The position numbers were made by a program, and so were the translations under genes. A stretch of 14,299 nucleotides of DNA from an uncultured Fretibacterium sp. (GTDB lineage: Bacteria; Synergistota; Synergistia; Synergistales; Aminobacteriaceae): positions 1 through 14,299 of the forward strand of contig NZ_CALHIQ010000039.1 of the NCBI RefSeq assembly GCF_938030725.1, written 5' to 3'. Positions 13,072 to 14,299 of the stretch are shown one piece after another (position 1 is the first letter of the stretch; every line of letters starts with the position of its first letter). The notes beneath the pieces were generated by a model. The model worked only from the letters and a program-made list of their open reading frames with translations, searched no databases and was not told the origin of the DNA.

Positions 13072-13590
13072 ATGGAATTGATTTTCGTAAGGCTTGGCAG
13101 GATTGTTGTTCGGAGCGTTGCTCTTTGTTTGATTTCAATTTGCTTAACCTTATTCGTTTTCGTCTTTTGCGCCTCCGCAACGACGAGAGATGTCCGAACC
13201 GCTGATGAACTGCAGCAGGCATTGGACGACGGGATAACGGACATAAGGATCACCTCCTCCATCAGCGGCAATTTTATTGTCCCCAGGTGGGTCTCCTCTC
13301 TTTCAGGCACAGGAACGCATGTCATTCTCAGTCCCAAGGATAAGGACAAGCCTGTTTTTGACGCAGAAAGCTCCGCCAAGAAAAACGTCGTGAGGACCTT
13401 AGAGACGGCTGTGTTTTTTCCTGTGGCTCTTATACATGGGTACATGGCCAAAACCACAGCCGATATGCTGACGTTCCAGAATATGACCGTCGAATGTGAC
13501 AATTATCACGGCGGCATCTATGCCGACGCGTTGTCAAAACCGGTCGTCGTTAAAAATGTAATTTTTAAAGGAAAGGAAGGAAAGGGATGA
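13072..13590 (+). CDS. Exported beta-helix protein, N-terminal part ending at an in-frame TGA
   Basis: 172 residues up to TGA 13588. ATG 13072 is only two bases after AGGAGG (13064-13069), whereas TTG 13078, eight bases after it, has ideal spacing and may be the true start (two residues shorter). A signal sequence with a long hydrophobic core (SVALCLISICLTLFVFVFC, cut near ASA) predicts export. The mature start (DVRTADELQQALDDGITDIR) and following strands (MLTFQNMTVECDN, PVVVKNVIFKG) are typical of right-handed parallel beta-helix proteins such as pectate-lyase-fold surface proteins; no catalytic motif is recognised. The frame stops inside a helix rung at KGKEGKG, yet the next bases continue the beta-helix in the same frame. 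The gene is more AT-rich than its neighbours. It is best read as the front half of an interrupted gene. Confidence 0.7.
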   Translation: MELIFVRLGRIVVRSVALCLISICLTLFVFVFCASATTRDVRTADELQQALDDGITDIRITSSISGNFIVPRWVSSLSGTGTHVILSPKDKDKPVFDAESSAKKNVVRTLETAVFFPVALIHGYMAKTTADMLTFQNMTVECDNYHGGIYADALSKPVVVKNVIFKGKEGKG

Positions 13591-14299
13591 GAAATTGCGG
13601 GAATATGTCCCAGCACTAAAACGACCTTTGATGGGTGCACGTTTGAGGGGGTGGGCTGGTGCATATACACTCGGAGTTTATCTGCCTATGACCTGGATAT
13701 CCGCGATTGCCGCTTTAAAAACGTCGGCCAGGCCCTCAGCGTGTCTCTTTCTGGAAGTGGCGCCAAGGCGGAATTGATTCGCTGCCGTGGGGAAAATGTT
13801 GGCTATTGGGTTATCCTCCACAACCCGGACGACAGGATGTCCGTGACGGTCGATCAATCCACCATTGATTCCTGTCCGAGGGGAGGGTTCTACCACAAAC
13901 TCCTCGACGGGCTTAAGGACAACATGGCGTATGGGGAGAAGTCCGAATTCTTCAAGACTTTCAACGATGTCATCGATAAAGAGAAGGTGGTTGAGGACCT
14001 GATAAAACGGCTGGGCTCAGAAGACCATACGCCGGATGCTTTGCAGGATTGGGACAGCACAAGGACCTTTGCCGCCTTAAAACTCCGGGAAGCCCTAGAG
14101 GCGGAAAACGGCTGGGCCCCAAGGGAAGAGGAACGGTCGCCTGAGCATAAAAAGGCCATCGATCGCTGCTATGCCTTCTACGCGCTGTTAGCCAAGGCTC
14201 CTCTGGGGGCCTTGTCGGAGTATTCCATTCGAGGTAGCCTCGCCTTTGTCTCCGATCAGAACCTTGTGAATGCTGTCGTATCTCAGCTTTATAACAATA
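13591..14299 (+). pseudogene. Same-frame continuation of the beta-helix gene after the TGA, open to the window edge
   Basis: Immediately after TGA 13588-13590 the same frame stays open for 236 codons to the end of the window, with no good restart codon or SD. Its first part continues the beta-helix rungs (KTTFDGCTFEGVGWCIYTRS, AYDLDIRDCRFKNVGQAL, AELIRCRGENVGYWVILHN). From about CPRGGF it turns into a charged helical region (KTFNDVIDKEKVVEDLIKRL, FAALKLREALEAENG). Rung spacing is kept if one residue is placed at the TGA, so a single sense codon such as CGA or TGG probably became a stop. The tail is cut by the window. It is probably a pseudogene; read-through or a sequencing error are alternatives. 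Confidence 0.65.

Noticed and set aside
12954..13205. An 83-codon open frame overlapping the leader and start of the beta-helix gene
   Set aside because: It lies in another frame, lacks an SD and overlaps the signal peptide of the better-supported gene.
13588..13615. TGA 13588 as a selenocysteine codon with a following hairpin (TGCGGGA...TCCC-A-GCA, 13596-13615)
   Set aside because: The hairpin is short, its loop is not SECIS-like, and a beta-helix surface protein is not a known selenoprotein type. A nonsense mutation is simpler.

Overview
The window looks like chromosomal DNA of a bacterium of the phylum Synergistota, probably a host-associated or anaerobic member such as a Fretibacterium-like organism. 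The support is the C-terminus of the first gene, which matches the Synergistota-specific SYNERG-CTERM sorting signal (GGGC, one hydrophobic helix, ERRIR tail), a CPBP-family intramembrane protease of the kind paired with that signal, a rubrerythrin typical of anaerobes, and GC-rich coding sequence with strong Shine-Dalgarno (SD) sites. The genus is a guess; the phylum is fairly well supported.

Layout. 67-2406 (+) is a 779-residue exported SYNERG-CTERM protein of unknown function, followed by a 91-residue one-helix membrane protein and a clean intrinsic terminator. 2915-3490 (+) is rubrerythrin and 3602-4267 (+) an exported nitroreductase-fold protein with eroded FMN motifs. On the minus strand, 4363-5547 encodes a cytoplasmic metal-dependent amidohydrolase. 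A 582-bp gene-free region (5548-6129) holds a near-consensus sigma70 promoter, a strong intrinsic terminator and a possible antiterminator. It leads into an exported gamma-glutamyltransferase at 6130-7836 (+). 7957-8871 (-) is a parvulin-type foldase.

9076-10994 (+) is a compact three-gene operon: a small two-helix membrane protein, a CPBP/glutamic intramembrane protease (probable MrtS, the SYNERG-CTERM processing enzyme) and a 351-residue exported protein of unknown function. 11031-12605 (-) encodes a membrane-tethered regulator: cytoplasmic helix-turn-helix, three membrane helices, periplasmic sensor domain. It is transcribed away from a small 46-codon reading frame through two overlapping face-to-face promoters that share a perfect 9-bp dyad.

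The right end (about 12,890 to the window end) is visibly more AT-rich. It carries an exported beta-helix protein whose reading frame is broken by a single in-frame TGA at 13588 and then stays open, in the same frame, to the window edge. It is probably a decaying or recently acquired gene.

How the genes fit together. Most products act in the envelope: a sorted surface protein, its likely processing protease, a periplasmic foldase, periplasmic GGT and several exported unknowns. The best candidate for an under-described system is the SYNERG-CTERM/MrtS pair with the two unknown genes flanking the protease. The second is the membrane-tethered regulator with its divergent operator. All functional statements rest on motif reading by eye; no database search was possible.
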